Shown here: in pieces, positions 1 to 5,901 of the stretch
Numbering within the stretch: the stretch's first letter is position 1
Layout: every line of letters starts with the position of its first letter
Source of the DNA: an uncultured Ruminococcus sp.
GTDB lineage: Bacteria > Bacillota > Clostridia > Oscillospirales > Ruminococcaceae
Assembly: GCA_937907215.1 (NCBI GenBank)
Contig: CALESG010000081.1
Span: forward strand, 1-6,641
DNA length: 6,641 nucleotides
Direction: 5' to 3'
Notes under the pieces: model-generated
Told to the model about the DNA's origin: nothing
The model's input: only the letters and a program-made list of their open reading frames with translations
Database searches by the model: none
Program-made: the position numbers and the translations under genes

Positions 1-6
1 ACTTTC

Positions 7-35
7 ATTATATCACATTTTTTCACTTATTGCAA
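7..35 (-). promoter_or_regulatory. Strong sigma-70/SigA-type promoter reading leftward out of the window
   Basis: On the minus strand a -35-like TTGCAA (plus 30-35) is followed by exactly 17 bases and a perfect -10 TATAAT (plus 7-12). The -10 is preceded by TG plus one base, which makes an extended -10. The -35 overlaps the final CAA codon and the TAA stop of the truncated APH-like gene (27-29). The target gene lies beyond the left edge and is not visible. The match is close to consensus and is the best promoter in the window, but no transcription start was measured. Confidence 0.75.
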
Positions 36-824
36 GCTATTGGTACGGGTTCTGAACAGATAGTTCAGCAGCACATCTTTACCACACAGATTGAAATTAA
101 ATACTCCCACAAAGTTTTCGTTTCCATCAAGGAGAATATTCGTTGGATTCAGATCCGCTTGAAACACCGAGGTGGGAAGTGTTCTGTAAATCGGTTCCAG
201 TTCGTTTCTGTTGTCCATCCATCGCTGCCATATTCTCTGCACCTGGTTCTGACATTCTAATGGCAGAGTATCGGCGTATTTTTTCCATTCCAAGGCATCT
301 TCAAGCACCTCATCGGTTTTATCGCTTGGACAGAACCTCTCAAAAAGGCAATATCCCGATGGATATTCCGTGTAATCGAATCCGGCAGATGCCATCTTCG
401 CAGTCATGATCCATGCGTCTTTCTTGTACTGCCATGCAGATGATTTCTCCCATTCAGAAAAATCCGCTGAACGATCCTCTGCCGAACGGTACGGAGAATA
501 TTCCTCACGATAAGCAACGCAGTTTCGTCCTTTATGACTGACGTTGGGGAAACTTCCGTCCTTTGCCGGGAGGATTGCCGGGCATTAGTATCCGAGTTTG
601 CGGTATTCCATAACAGTCCTCTGCCACATTGAGATTTTTTCGGGAAACGTGAAGTCATTATCGGAAAGCTTCAATACTCCTTTTTCTCCGGAAGCGAATG
701 TCAACAGAAGAACTTCTCTGAAATCAGCTTCGCTACGGCTGGTGTCGATGGTTTGTACTTTGACAGGGATTTCGTCGAAGAATAGCTGTAATATTTGTTT
801 GATTTCCTGATTGATGGTTTCCAT
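27..824 (-). pseudogene. Aminoglycoside phosphotransferase (APH)-like gene, broken by an in-frame TAA and truncated at its 3' end
   Basis: One reading frame runs from the ATG at 822-824 to the TAA at 27-29, about 265 codons, interrupted only by TAA at 585-587 (codon 80, after RKLGY). The text after the stop continues family-like in the same frame (CPAILPAKDGSFPNV...). Near the end, QADLNPTNILL matches the kinase-like catalytic loop (HxDxxxxN), with Asp about 224 and Asn about 229 kept and His replaced by Gln. The metal-binding IDFD position reads VFNFN, so its first Asp is Asn (about 243). Relatives are usually longer, and the last residues after NYLFR look unrelated, so the C-terminal helical part is missing. 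The start has SD AAAGGA (831-836) 6 bases upstream. The family phosphorylates small molecules such as aminoglycosides, but the substrate here is unknown. The nonsense codon, truncation and residue changes suggest it is inactive. The ATG at 407 could only yield a fragment and lacks an SD. Confidence 0.8.
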
Positions 825-856
825 TGCAGTTCCTTTCGTATGTAGTAAAAATAAGA

Positions 857-1357
857 TTATAGATCTCTTTGTGCAAATATCATTGTATAGTTTTCGGTTT
901 GTGATGTGACTCCTGTTTCTGAAAATCCATTTTTATGCCAGAAATGTTCAGCCTGTGGATTGCCTTTTACCCAACTAAGCCGGATATGGGAGTAACCTTG
1001 TTGCCGCAGGTACGAGCATAATTCATCAATCATTTCTGTGCCGACGCCTTTGTGCTGCATCGCTATATTTATCATGAAAAATCCAATGAAAACGGTGTCT
1101 TTATCGGGAAATTCACGAATCAAGTCCAAGACTGCAATCAACTTGTTTCCATCGAAATATCCGACATAGAATTTATCTTCCATGGTTTTGTGCGGCGGCA
1201 GGGCATCCATATCCTTCCGAATACTCTCCTCAGATACAAACGGCGGGCAATGCTCATAATAAAGTGGATTGTCCTTGCACAATTCATAAATCTGCGGCAC
1301 ATCGAGGGCAGTTAGTGTCCTGACGCTGAATTGTGTGGAGAAGTTTTGTGTGTCCAT
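857..1357 (-). CDS. GNAT family N-acetyltransferase
   Basis: A 166-residue protein with the single-domain GNAT layout: an N-terminal beta strand (FSVRTLTALDVPQIYEL), a central strand with acidic turn (KFYVGYFDGNKLIAVLDL), motif A ending in QHKGVG (residues 101-106, the acetyl-CoA pyrophosphate loop), and a C-terminal WHKNGF (140-145) matching the family's FYxKxGF. It should transfer acetyl from acetyl-CoA to a small molecule or amino group; the acceptor cannot be told from sequence. The start is the ATG at 1355-1357, with AGAGGTG about 4 bases upstream (1362-1368). It lies 23 bases after the zinc-ribbon Nudix gene and 32 bases before the APH-like pseudogene. It appears intact. Confidence 0.92.
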   Translation of the reverse strand: MDTQNFSTQFSVRTLTALDVPQIYELCKDNPLYYEHCPPFVSEESIRKDMDALPPHKTMEDKFYVGYFDGNKLIAVLDLIREFPDKDTVFIGFFMINIAMQHKGVGTEMIDELCSYLRQQGYSHIRLSWVKGNPQAEHFWHKNGFSETGVTSQTENYTMIFAQRDL

Positions 1358-1380
1358 GTTTCACCTCTGCAAATTTTGTT

Positions 1381-1869
1381 TTATCCTTCCTCGAGCCAAT
1401 CCCTCAGAAGATCCTTTCCCGTTACGCCTTTTGAAAGCTCATACTGTGCCTCCTCGATTGAGTACCATGCGGCACTTTCCACTTCGTTGGGCTGGATACG
1501 AAACTCTGCCTTGTTCACATGTACCACAAAGCCCAGCATGAGGTTGTCGCTCTTTTCGTAATAATAGCTGGAGATGTATCTGGCTGACAGCGGCGTGAGT
1601 CCCGTTTCCTCTTTTACTTCACGCAGTGCAGCCTGCTCGGCAGTTTCTCCTTGATCGATAAATCCTGCCACGCAGACCTTGTTCTGTGTCGCATAGGTCT
1701 GTTTGATCAGCGCAATCTCTTGATATTCATTCACGACAAGGCAGATTACGCATGGCACAGAAATCGGAAAGCAGGGATGCTGACAGATTTCACAGTATGG
1801 AACGCTTTTCTCTGCGATTTCTCTTTGCACTAATGTATTGCCGCATTCAGGGCAATGCTTGAATGTCAT
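1381..1869 (-). CDS. Zinc-ribbon Nudix hydrolase (NudC-like)
   Basis: A 162-residue protein. The N-terminus holds a four-Cys zinc ribbon (C6-x2-C9 and C26-x2-C29). A complete Nudix box follows at residues 69-91: G69, E75, then REVKEETGL, which supplies the metal-binding glutamates. Zinc ribbon plus Nudix is the architecture of NAD(H) diphosphatase NudC, but the diagnostic SQPWPFPxS motif downstream of the box is absent; that stretch reads SSYYYEKSDNLMLGF. It should hydrolyse a nucleoside diphosphate linked to another group, with metal. NAD(H) specificity is not supported. It is also shorter than full NudC (about 260 residues), lacking the N-terminal domain. The ATG at 1867-1869 has SD GGAAAGGA (1878-1885) 8 bases upstream. 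It follows the largest gap in the cluster, so it may have its own expression control. Confidence 0.9.
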   Translation of the reverse strand: MTFKHCPECGNTLVQREIAEKSVPYCEICQHPCFPISVPCVICLVVNEYQEIALIKQTYATQNKVCVAGFIDQGETAEQAALREVKEETGLTPLSARYISSYYYEKSDNLMLGFVVHVNKAEFRIQPNEVESAAWYSIEEAQYELSKGVTGKDLLRDWLEEG

Positions 1870-1958
1870 AGGATCAATCCTTTCCGTATTCGTGGTTCAT
1901 CAATGCACCTTATTATCACCAAGCAATATGTTCTTAATATTGCTGTTGATTTCGTCAT
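1866..1958 (-). CDS. Possible 30-codon leader ORF before the zinc-ribbon Nudix gene
   Basis: Starting at the ATG at 1956-1958, a 30-residue frame (begins MTKSTAILRTYCLVIIRC) ends at a TGA overlapping the Nudix start codon by ATGA (1866-1869). An SD-like AAAGG (plus 1967-1971) lies 8 bases upstream, which is good spacing. The peptide has a hydrophobic middle and a basic end. The ATGA overlap would allow translational coupling to the Nudix gene. No homologue is recognised. A competing 21-codon frame (1900-1965, beginning MNNDEINSNIKNILLGDNK) starts 7 bases upstream but has its SD too close. An ORF this short can occur by chance. Confidence 0.2.
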   Translation of the reverse strand: MTKSTAILRTYCLVIIRCIDEPRIRKGLIL

Positions 1959-2015
1959 TATTCATGCCTTTATGCGGTTGCAACCAACTTTACGAGTGAG
2001 AATTTTGAACTGGAA
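1870..2015 (-). other. Longest intergenic gap in the cluster (146 bp)
   Basis: All other junctions here are about 40 bp or shorter. This gap holds the hairpin at 1922-1944, the perfect 10-bp palindrome GGTTGCAACC at 1976-1985, a possible leader ORF (1866-1958) and the SD of the downstream Nudix gene (1878-1885). Weak promoter-like pairs exist (TTGCAA at 1978-1983 with AATAAT at 1957-1962, only 15 bases apart), but none is convincing. It may be an internal promoter or attenuator, or a scar where another gene was lost. Confidence 0.4.
1922..1944. repeat. Perfect inverted repeat (8-bp stem, 7-nt loop)
   Basis: AGCAATAT (1922-1929) and ATATTGCT (1937-1944) are exact reverse complements around a 7-base loop. 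The stem is AT-rich with no following T-run on either strand, so it is not a typical rho-independent terminator. It sits in the 146-bp gap before the zinc-ribbon Nudix gene, inside the possible leader ORF. It could be a protein-binding site, a weak RNA hairpin or chance. Confidence 0.5.
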
Positions 2016-2498
2016 TTATCTATCCTCTTCCTCAACCACATGAAGGATTTGCTTTCCACTGATAATTTCATGAATATACCGTCTGATAAATTCCGGCTTG
2101 ATTTCGCATTCGGGAATCTGCTCGATCGGCAGCCATACCAGATTTTCTCCGATATCCGAGGTGCTTTTGCAATTTTCCATCGCATCCGTTTCCGTTGTCA
2201 TGAGATAATAGAATTCCAGCACATGGCAGTCCTCTCCGAACTCTCCACGAAAGAAATTCTCACAAACTACCGCAAGACGCTCTGCCTTTGCATGAATGCC
2301 TGTTTCCTCAAGGAACTCTCTTTCAATGCAGTGTTCCGAGGTTTCACCCATATGTACACCGCCGCCAAGGATATAAAAATACTCGCCGACCGCATTTTTC
2401 GCAAACAGTATCTTGCCATCATGTATCAGCAAACCGCCTGCACGATATCGGAATCGGCTATTTTCCTTTGAAAATCCGCAGTCAAACATCATTTCCAT
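2016..2498 (-). CDS. Nudix hydrolase
   Basis: A 160-residue single-domain Nudix protein. The N-terminal part (FRYRAGGLLIHDGKILFAKN) is the usual first strand pair. The Nudix box spans residues 46-68: G46, E52, then REFLEETGI, all catalytic positions intact. The C-terminal WLPIEQIP followed by PEFIRRYI is the usual closing strand and helix. The substrate is probably a nucleoside diphosphate derivative, not identifiable from sequence. The start is the ATG at 2496-2498. Its SD, AGGGAGG (2511-2517), is 12 bases away, rather long, and ATGs at codons 3 and 4 are alternatives. Its start lies one base after the ancestral stop of the upstream Nudix gene (TGA A ATG), so it was probably coupled to that gene. 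The upstream gene now stops about 130 bases early, which may lower its translation. Confidence 0.9.
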   Translation of the reverse strand: MEMMFDCGFSKENSRFRYRAGGLLIHDGKILFAKNAVGEYFYILGGGVHMGETSEHCIEREFLEETGIHAKAERLAVVCENFFRGEFGEDCHVLEFYYLMTTETDAMENCKSTSDIGENLVWLPIEQIPECEIKPEFIRRYIHEIISGKQILHVVEEEDR

Positions 2499-2499
2499 T

Positions 2500-3030
2500 T
2501 CAATCCATATCCTCCCTTGTAAATGTCCCTCTGTGATTTCTCATGAAGAACAGCAGTCCGATCAGATCCTTATGATAAGGAATAAATTCTCCTGAATCAA
2601 TCATCGCCACGATTTCTTCTAATGAAGCCTATTTCACTGCCTGCACTTCCTCATGCTGCAGCTGAAGTTCGCTGAGCTGCAAATCCTTTGTAATCGTATA
2701 AATATCGTCAAAGCCCTCATCAAAATGAATGGTAAGGACAGGACGAGTGCCTTTCAAGTAAATCGTAACACCTAATTCTTCGGCTACTTCACGCTCTCCA
2801 GCGGTTCGGCTGTCTTCGCCAGATATGACACTTCCGCCACAGGAAAGATCCCACATATTTGACCACCCCTTTTTGAAGGGCTGACGCTGCTGTATCAGCA
2901 TTTTACCGCTGCTGTTGAAAATGCAGACATGAATAACAAGACGATAGCAGCCATTGGGTGTTTGCTCGCCACGGTTCATTGTTTGATTCAGCGGCAGACG
3001 GTCATTTGTATACAAATCAAATTGTTCCAT
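2500..3030 (-). pseudogene. IDI/YfcD-type Nudix hydrolase interrupted by an in-frame TAG
   Basis: The frame runs from the ATG at 3028-3030 through residue 133 (EEVQAVK), meets TAG at 2629-2631, then continues in the same frame for 43 codons (ASLEEIVAMIDSGEFIPYH ... REDMD) to TGA at 2500-2502. Read through, it is 176 residues, a normal length. Features: DLYTNDR and RGEQTPNGCYRLVIHV at the start, QQRQPFKKGWSNMWDLSCGG before the box, and a complete Nudix box at 66-88 (G66, E72, REVAEELGV). These mark the isopentenyl-diphosphate-isomerase-like/YfcD Nudix group, but true isomerase activity is not implied. Relatives usually have Trp after the K, so TGG to TAG is the likely change. The truncated 133-residue product keeps the catalytic box but loses the C-terminal strand and helices. 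SD AGGAGT (3039-3044) is 8 bases upstream. It could be a pseudogene, a readthrough gene or a shortened functional form. Confidence 0.8.
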
Positions 3031-3068
3031 ATTGCTGTACTCCTAATTTTTTTGAGTGCGATCAGGGG

Positions 3069-3815
3069 TTATTCAATCTCTCTGAACCCATTCCTGCTCC
3101 AAAGCCATAACGGCGTGTGAATATCAATGGGCTTGTACTTTGTATTTTCAAACAGCTTCTTCCATGCCTCGATTACAATCACTTGCACATTGGTAGAATT
3201 GAACTCTTCTTCCGTAATCAATCCGAGCTGTAAGCTCGCCTTGCAGACATGGGTATCGGGGGCAACGGTCAGAGCTTCAATATGATTGAATTCTCTGTCG
3301 GTGTACTGATACATGACATACAGCCAGTAGTTGCAGATCTTAACGCCCGATAAATACGGGAAATCCTTTTTATTTTCAATCTGTATGTATTGTTTGATCC
3401 GTTCCACATCGTTGTTGTTCTTATCGAATAAGACTCTAACATCTCCGTCAAACCTTGTTACAAAGGTTTCGCAGAGCTTCAGCCAGATCTCTGTCTGCTT
3501 CTGCTTTTGGAGTGCCAGCTTATATTTTGTAATCGCCTGCTGGACATTATCAAAGGAGTGTTCAAGGCATTCCCTTGGTGAAAAGATGAATTTTGTTTCG
3601 GGGTCTGTGTATGTCTGCAAAGCACTCTGCCACAGAGAGTATGAATTGCGCTGGTAGTTGAGTGCCATCGAGAGCGTGAAGTAAAGATAGTTCTGCTGGC
3701 TGCCTTTCTCAAGACGGGGATTCGCATCCTCAGGCATTACCTCACCGCCGAGTAGACCTGCTTTGTGCATCTGCATCAGGCGTTCCGCTTTATCAAGAAT
3801 GGTTTTCTTGTTCAT
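3069..3815 (-). CDS. Probable HhH-GPD (Ogg-like) DNA glycosylase, divergent
   Basis: A 248-residue protein, conserved-hypothetical in style, with no signal peptide or membrane segment. Its middle resembles the catalytic part of HhH-GPD base-excision glycosylases: FPYLSGVKICNYW (residues 152-164), then TVAPDTHVCKASLQLGLI (183-200). In 8-oxoguanine glycosylases the hairpin reads LPGVGTK...C followed by VDxH. K159 and D187 here would match the catalytic Lys and Asp, with the hairpin two residues shorter. The end (TPLWLWSRNGF) is also conserved-looking. If correct, it removes damaged bases from DNA, but the match is from pattern only. The frame could extend to 3935, but the ATG at 3813-3815 is preferred: AAAGGAGTG (3821-3829) lies 5 bases upstream, and the extension overlaps the preceding gene as basic low-quality sequence. 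The start is 4 bases after the preceding stop (TGA AACC ATG), suggesting coupling. Confidence 0.6.
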   Translation of the reverse strand: MNKKTILDKAERLMQMHKAGLLGGEVMPEDANPRLEKGSQQNYLYFTLSMALNYQRNSYSLWQSALQTYTDPETKFIFSPRECLEHSFDNVQQAITKYKLALQKQKQTEIWLKLCETFVTRFDGDVRVLFDKNNNDVERIKQYIQIENKKDFPYLSGVKICNYWLYVMYQYTDREFNHIEALTVAPDTHVCKASLQLGLITEEEFNSTNVQVIVIEAWKKLFENTKYKPIDIHTPLWLWSRNGFREIE

Positions 3816-3819
3816 GGTT

Positions 3820-4122
3820 TCACTCCTTTGTGCTGCAGTGGTATAAGATTTCTTTGCCTTGCTTTTGAGCATACGCAATTTCTTTTTGAACAGACTCGCC
3901 AATATAGTCACCAATATTGACAACATAGATTCCATCGCTCAGATCAATTTTCTTGTAATGGGCACTTGCGAGCCGTGATAATTCTTCATCTGTAGGCTTG
4001 CAGTTATCAGGACAATATGCGCACTGAAGAATATTGTATCCGCTGCGAGCTTCAAGGTCATACGCAATTTCCCGCATTTCTTTTTCAAATCGCATACTGC
4101 CGCAAAGTGTGTAGGTTTTCAT
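3820..4122 (-). CDS. Nucleoside 2-deoxyribosyltransferase-like protein
   Basis: A compact 100-residue Rossmann-like protein. It begins MKTYTLCGSMRF, the typical first strand and G-S loop. The middle has AHYKKIDLSDGIYVVNIGDYIG, and the end GESVQKEIAYAQKQGKEILY follows the superfamily pattern (G..xE..A.A.GK). E81 is the best candidate for the catalytic Glu and D60/D63 for substrate-facing acids. Family members exchange or hydrolyse the N-glycosidic bond of (deoxy)nucleosides or nucleotides; some relatives are uncharacterised, so the exact reaction is open. The ATG at 4120-4122 is preferred, with GGCGGTGA (4127-4134) 4 bases upstream. The frame extends nine codons to a TTG at 4147-4149 with weak SD. 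Its TGA stop lies inside the ribosome site of the glycosylase-like gene. Confidence 0.75.
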   Translation of the reverse strand: MKTYTLCGSMRFEKEMREIAYDLEARSGYNILQCAYCPDNCKPTDEELSRLASAHYKKIDLSDGIYVVNIGDYIGESVQKEIAYAQKQGKEILYHCSTKE

Positions 4123-4155
4123 TTTGTCACCGCCATAAATAAAATTCAATTCAAC

Positions 4156-4506
4156 CTATTTTCTGAGAGAAATCTTGATTCCAATTACGCCATACTGTGC
4201 TTGCTTTTCCTTTGAATAGTACGCTTCCATATCACTTGGCGAAGCCGTTCTGATAGTTTCTTCCGTGTAACCGCACTCCAGAAGCGGCAGATTTTGATAA
4301 AGCGCATCAAAGGATTCAAACACAAATAAATCCTCAACGCATACACATAAAGTATCATTTGCATCCTCTGTATTCACAAATGTAATCGTATCGCCGACGG
4401 AAATTGCCCTTCTCTTTTCGTCATACAACCGAAGCTCAATCGTTTTGCTCCCAGTTCTGATTTTTTCAAACGGAGAGGGATTCAGTTTCATATTATGTTC
4501 CATCAT
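4156..4506 (-). CDS. ASCH domain (PUA-like) protein
   Basis: A 116-residue single-domain protein. The ASCH signature GxKxxExR is present as TGSKTIELRLYDEKRR (K21, E24, R26), followed by the ISVGDTITFVNT strand and a closing YGVIGIKISL strand. ASCH proteins have a PUA-like beta-barrel and are linked to RNA or modified-nucleoside binding. Escherichia coli YqfB, an ASCH protein, hydrolyses N4-acetylcytidine using K21 and T24. Here the Lys is kept but the Thr position is Glu, so that activity is not predicted. The start ATG (4504-4506) overlaps the preceding TAA by one base (TAATG) with SD AAGGTGA just upstream. A second ATG follows at once. It appears intact, ending in TAG at 4156-4158. Confidence 0.85.
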   Translation of the reverse strand: MMEHNMKLNPSPFEKIRTGSKTIELRLYDEKRRAISVGDTITFVNTEDANDTLCVCVEDLFVFESFDALYQNLPLLECGYTEETIRTASPSDMEAYYSKEKQAQYGVIGIKISLRK

Positions 4507-4835
4507 TATTTCACCTTACCCTTTGTCTTTGGTTTTCTCTCCGGCAATTCAGGATACATCTCACAAACCATCTTCTGCAGTTTGTCCCTGTCATCCAGAA
4601 TCGTAACCGGAAGCATCGGTTTTGCACCGTCATACGGCGGTTCTGCGATACTGTCCGGCATATATTTCTTACTTGCTTCGGTGATCTTTACCATGAAGCC
4701 ATTGCCGTAGATTCCGCCGAAGATCCGTTCTTTGTAATAGAAAATGTAACCGCCCATCATCGGGATATTCCGCACATCGCCCAGATCGCTGAGCTGTTCC
4801 ATGATATACAGTGAAAGTTCTTTGCTGCTTGCCAT
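4506..4835 (-). CDS. TfoX N-terminal domain protein
   Basis: A 109-residue protein beginning MASSKELSLYIMEQLSDLG. The GGYIFYYKERIFGGIYGNGFMVKIT block is the hallmark of the TfoX N-terminal domain; the end is a basic, Lys-rich tail (ERKPKTKGKVK). In Gamma-proteobacteria TfoX/Sxy activates competence genes, but the Firmicute single-domain versions have no known role, so competence should not be inferred. The frame is open back to 4985, but that part overlaps the GNAT gene and looks like out-of-frame noise. The ATG at 4833-4835 has a near-perfect AGGAGGAAA site just upstream. It lies 31 bases after the GNAT gene and overlaps the ASCH gene by one base. Confidence 0.85.
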   Translation of the reverse strand: MASSKELSLYIMEQLSDLGDVRNIPMMGGYIFYYKERIFGGIYGNGFMVKITEASKKYMPDSIAEPPYDGAKPMLPVTILDDRDKLQKMVCEMYPELPERKPKTKGKVK

Positions 4836-4866
4836 TATGATTTCCTCCTGTGATTTGTAGTCCGTA

Positions 4867-5283
4867 TTAGTCCACCCGATACATTCTCCGAAGTCTCTGT
4901 GCCTCATTCGCAGAGAAACCGAACTTCTCATAGAACGGGATCTTGTCCGGCATCGCACAAAGCTCCACGAAAATATCCGTGCCAATGACGCCGTTTTCCT
5001 TAATGAATTTTAGCAGTTCATCAATCAGCATCCGACCGATACCTTGCTTCTGGTATTCCGGTCTTACGACCACATCTTTGATGTAATAACAAAGACCCAT
5101 GTCGCCGATCATTCTTGCCATAGCAACGACTCTTTCTCCATCATACACGGAAACTCGGAATAGTGTGTGTTCCACGGCAAGTCTTGTCTGTTCGAGTGTC
5201 GGTGCACCGTCCCAGACGGATTCCCAGAGGGAGATGAATTCCTCGGCGGTGAGTTCGTTATGTTTGATTGTGAGTTTGTTCAT
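4867..5283 (-). CDS. GNAT family N-acetyltransferase
   Basis: A 138-residue single-domain GNAT. After an N-terminal helix pair comes a strand with DGERVVAMARMIGD (48-61), then the motif A strand YYIKDVVVRPEYQKQGIG (66-83), whose QKQGIG is the acetyl-CoA pyrophosphate loop, a helix GRMLIDELLKF, and motif B ending FYEKFGF (117-123). This pattern (V.RPEYQ.QGIG, then P.FYEKFGF) is a common Firmicute GNAT type of unknown acceptor. The ATG at 5281-5283 overlaps the histidine phosphatase stop by ATGA (5280-5283). A strong AGGAGG (5291-5296) lies 7 bases upstream, so it can initiate on its own as well as by coupling. Intact. Confidence 0.92.
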   Translation of the reverse strand: MNKLTIKHNELTAEEFISLWESVWDGAPTLEQTRLAVEHTLFRVSVYDGERVVAMARMIGDMGLCYYIKDVVVRPEYQKQGIGRMLIDELLKFIKENGVIGTDIFVELCAMPDKIPFYEKFGFSANEAQRLRRMYRVD

Positions 5284-5885
5284 GGTAAATCCTCCTGATT
5301 CATGATAGTGCTATATTCTTCCTTGAAAAGATCATACTGCGTAATTGTGGCGCAACACTCCAAATCAAATTCCATCCTTACAACCCACGGCATCAGCTTT
5401 TTTATTTTCTGAAAATCGCAATAACCGAAGTCCTTATCATAATAATTGATAATGGTGCTGAGTGCTGTGCCATGCGTTCCGATTACGATATTCTTCCCTT
5501 GATACGTTTCCAGCACGGATTGTAAGGCAGCAATATTTCGTTTCTGGACTTCGGAAAGGCTTTCTCCATCCGTAAGCTTGTACTGAAAATCCTCCCACTG
5601 TTTCTGGCAGAAGGCATCAAAATCTGGAATCCATTCGCTGTCCACTCTGCGTTCTCTGAAATCATCGATAGTAACTATATTGATCTTCTTAAGCTCTGCA
5701 AACTCCGAAACAGTATCAACCGCTCTTTTATACGGACTTGAAAGCACAACCGATATTCCCTTATCGGATAAGAATTGCGTCACGAGCGCACGATCTCTCA
5801 AGCCTTTGTGAGATAACTCTCTTTCCAGGTCATCATGGTTTTCATAGTTCGGTTCTGCGTGTCTGACAAAATAAATAGTGGTCAT
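5280..5885 (-). CDS. Histidine phosphatase family protein (phosphoglycerate mutase-like)
   Basis: A 201-residue branch-1 histidine phosphatase. IYFVRHAEPN carries the RH(A/G) motif, with H9 as the phosphorylated nucleophile and R8 beside it. SSPYKRAVDT gives the second Arg (R54), ERRV provides the acidic proton donor (E78), and GTHGTAL the second catalytic His (H138). All four sites are present, so it should be an active phosphatase of a small phosphorylated molecule. It is not a glycolytic mutase by sequence, since the length and loops fit the broad phosphatase group. The start ATG at 5883-5885 has only a weak SD-like GAAG, unlike its neighbours, so translation may be low. It follows a Nudix gene (16 bases between) and overlaps the GNAT by 4 bases. 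Confidence 0.93.
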   Translation of the reverse strand: MTTIYFVRHAEPNYENHDDLERELSHKGLRDRALVTQFLSDKGISVVLSSPYKRAVDTVSEFAELKKINIVTIDDFRERRVDSEWIPDFDAFCQKQWEDFQYKLTDGESLSEVQKRNIAALQSVLETYQGKNIVIGTHGTALSTIINYYDKDFGYCDFQKIKKLMPWVVRMEFDLECCATITQYDLFKEEYSTIMNQEDLP

Positions 5886-5901
5886 ATGTCTGCTTCATTT
5901 A

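Noticed and set aside
404..658. 84-codon minus-strand frame between the two halves of the APH-like gene
   Set aside because: It is a different frame of the same interrupted gene; the correct frame reads continuously across the TAA.
1922..1944. Rho-independent terminator
   Set aside because: The stem is AT-rich and has no T-run on the minus or plus strand.
2040..2471. 143-codon plus-strand open frame
   Set aside because: It lies entirely antisense to the 2016-2498 Nudix gene, whose motifs are unmistakable; its protein has no recognisable features.
3816..3935. N-terminal extension of the glycosylase-like protein
   Set aside because: It overlaps the deoxyribosyltransferase-like gene out of frame; AAAGGAG lies right before the ATG at 3815.
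4506..4835. Competence regulator role from the TfoX domain
   Set aside because: Only the N-terminal domain is present, in a Firmicute-like context where its role is not established.
4836..4985. N-terminal extension of the TfoX-domain protein
   Set aside because: It overlaps the GNAT coding sequence in another frame, is Arg- and Ser-rich noise, and a near-perfect SD precedes the internal ATG at 4835.
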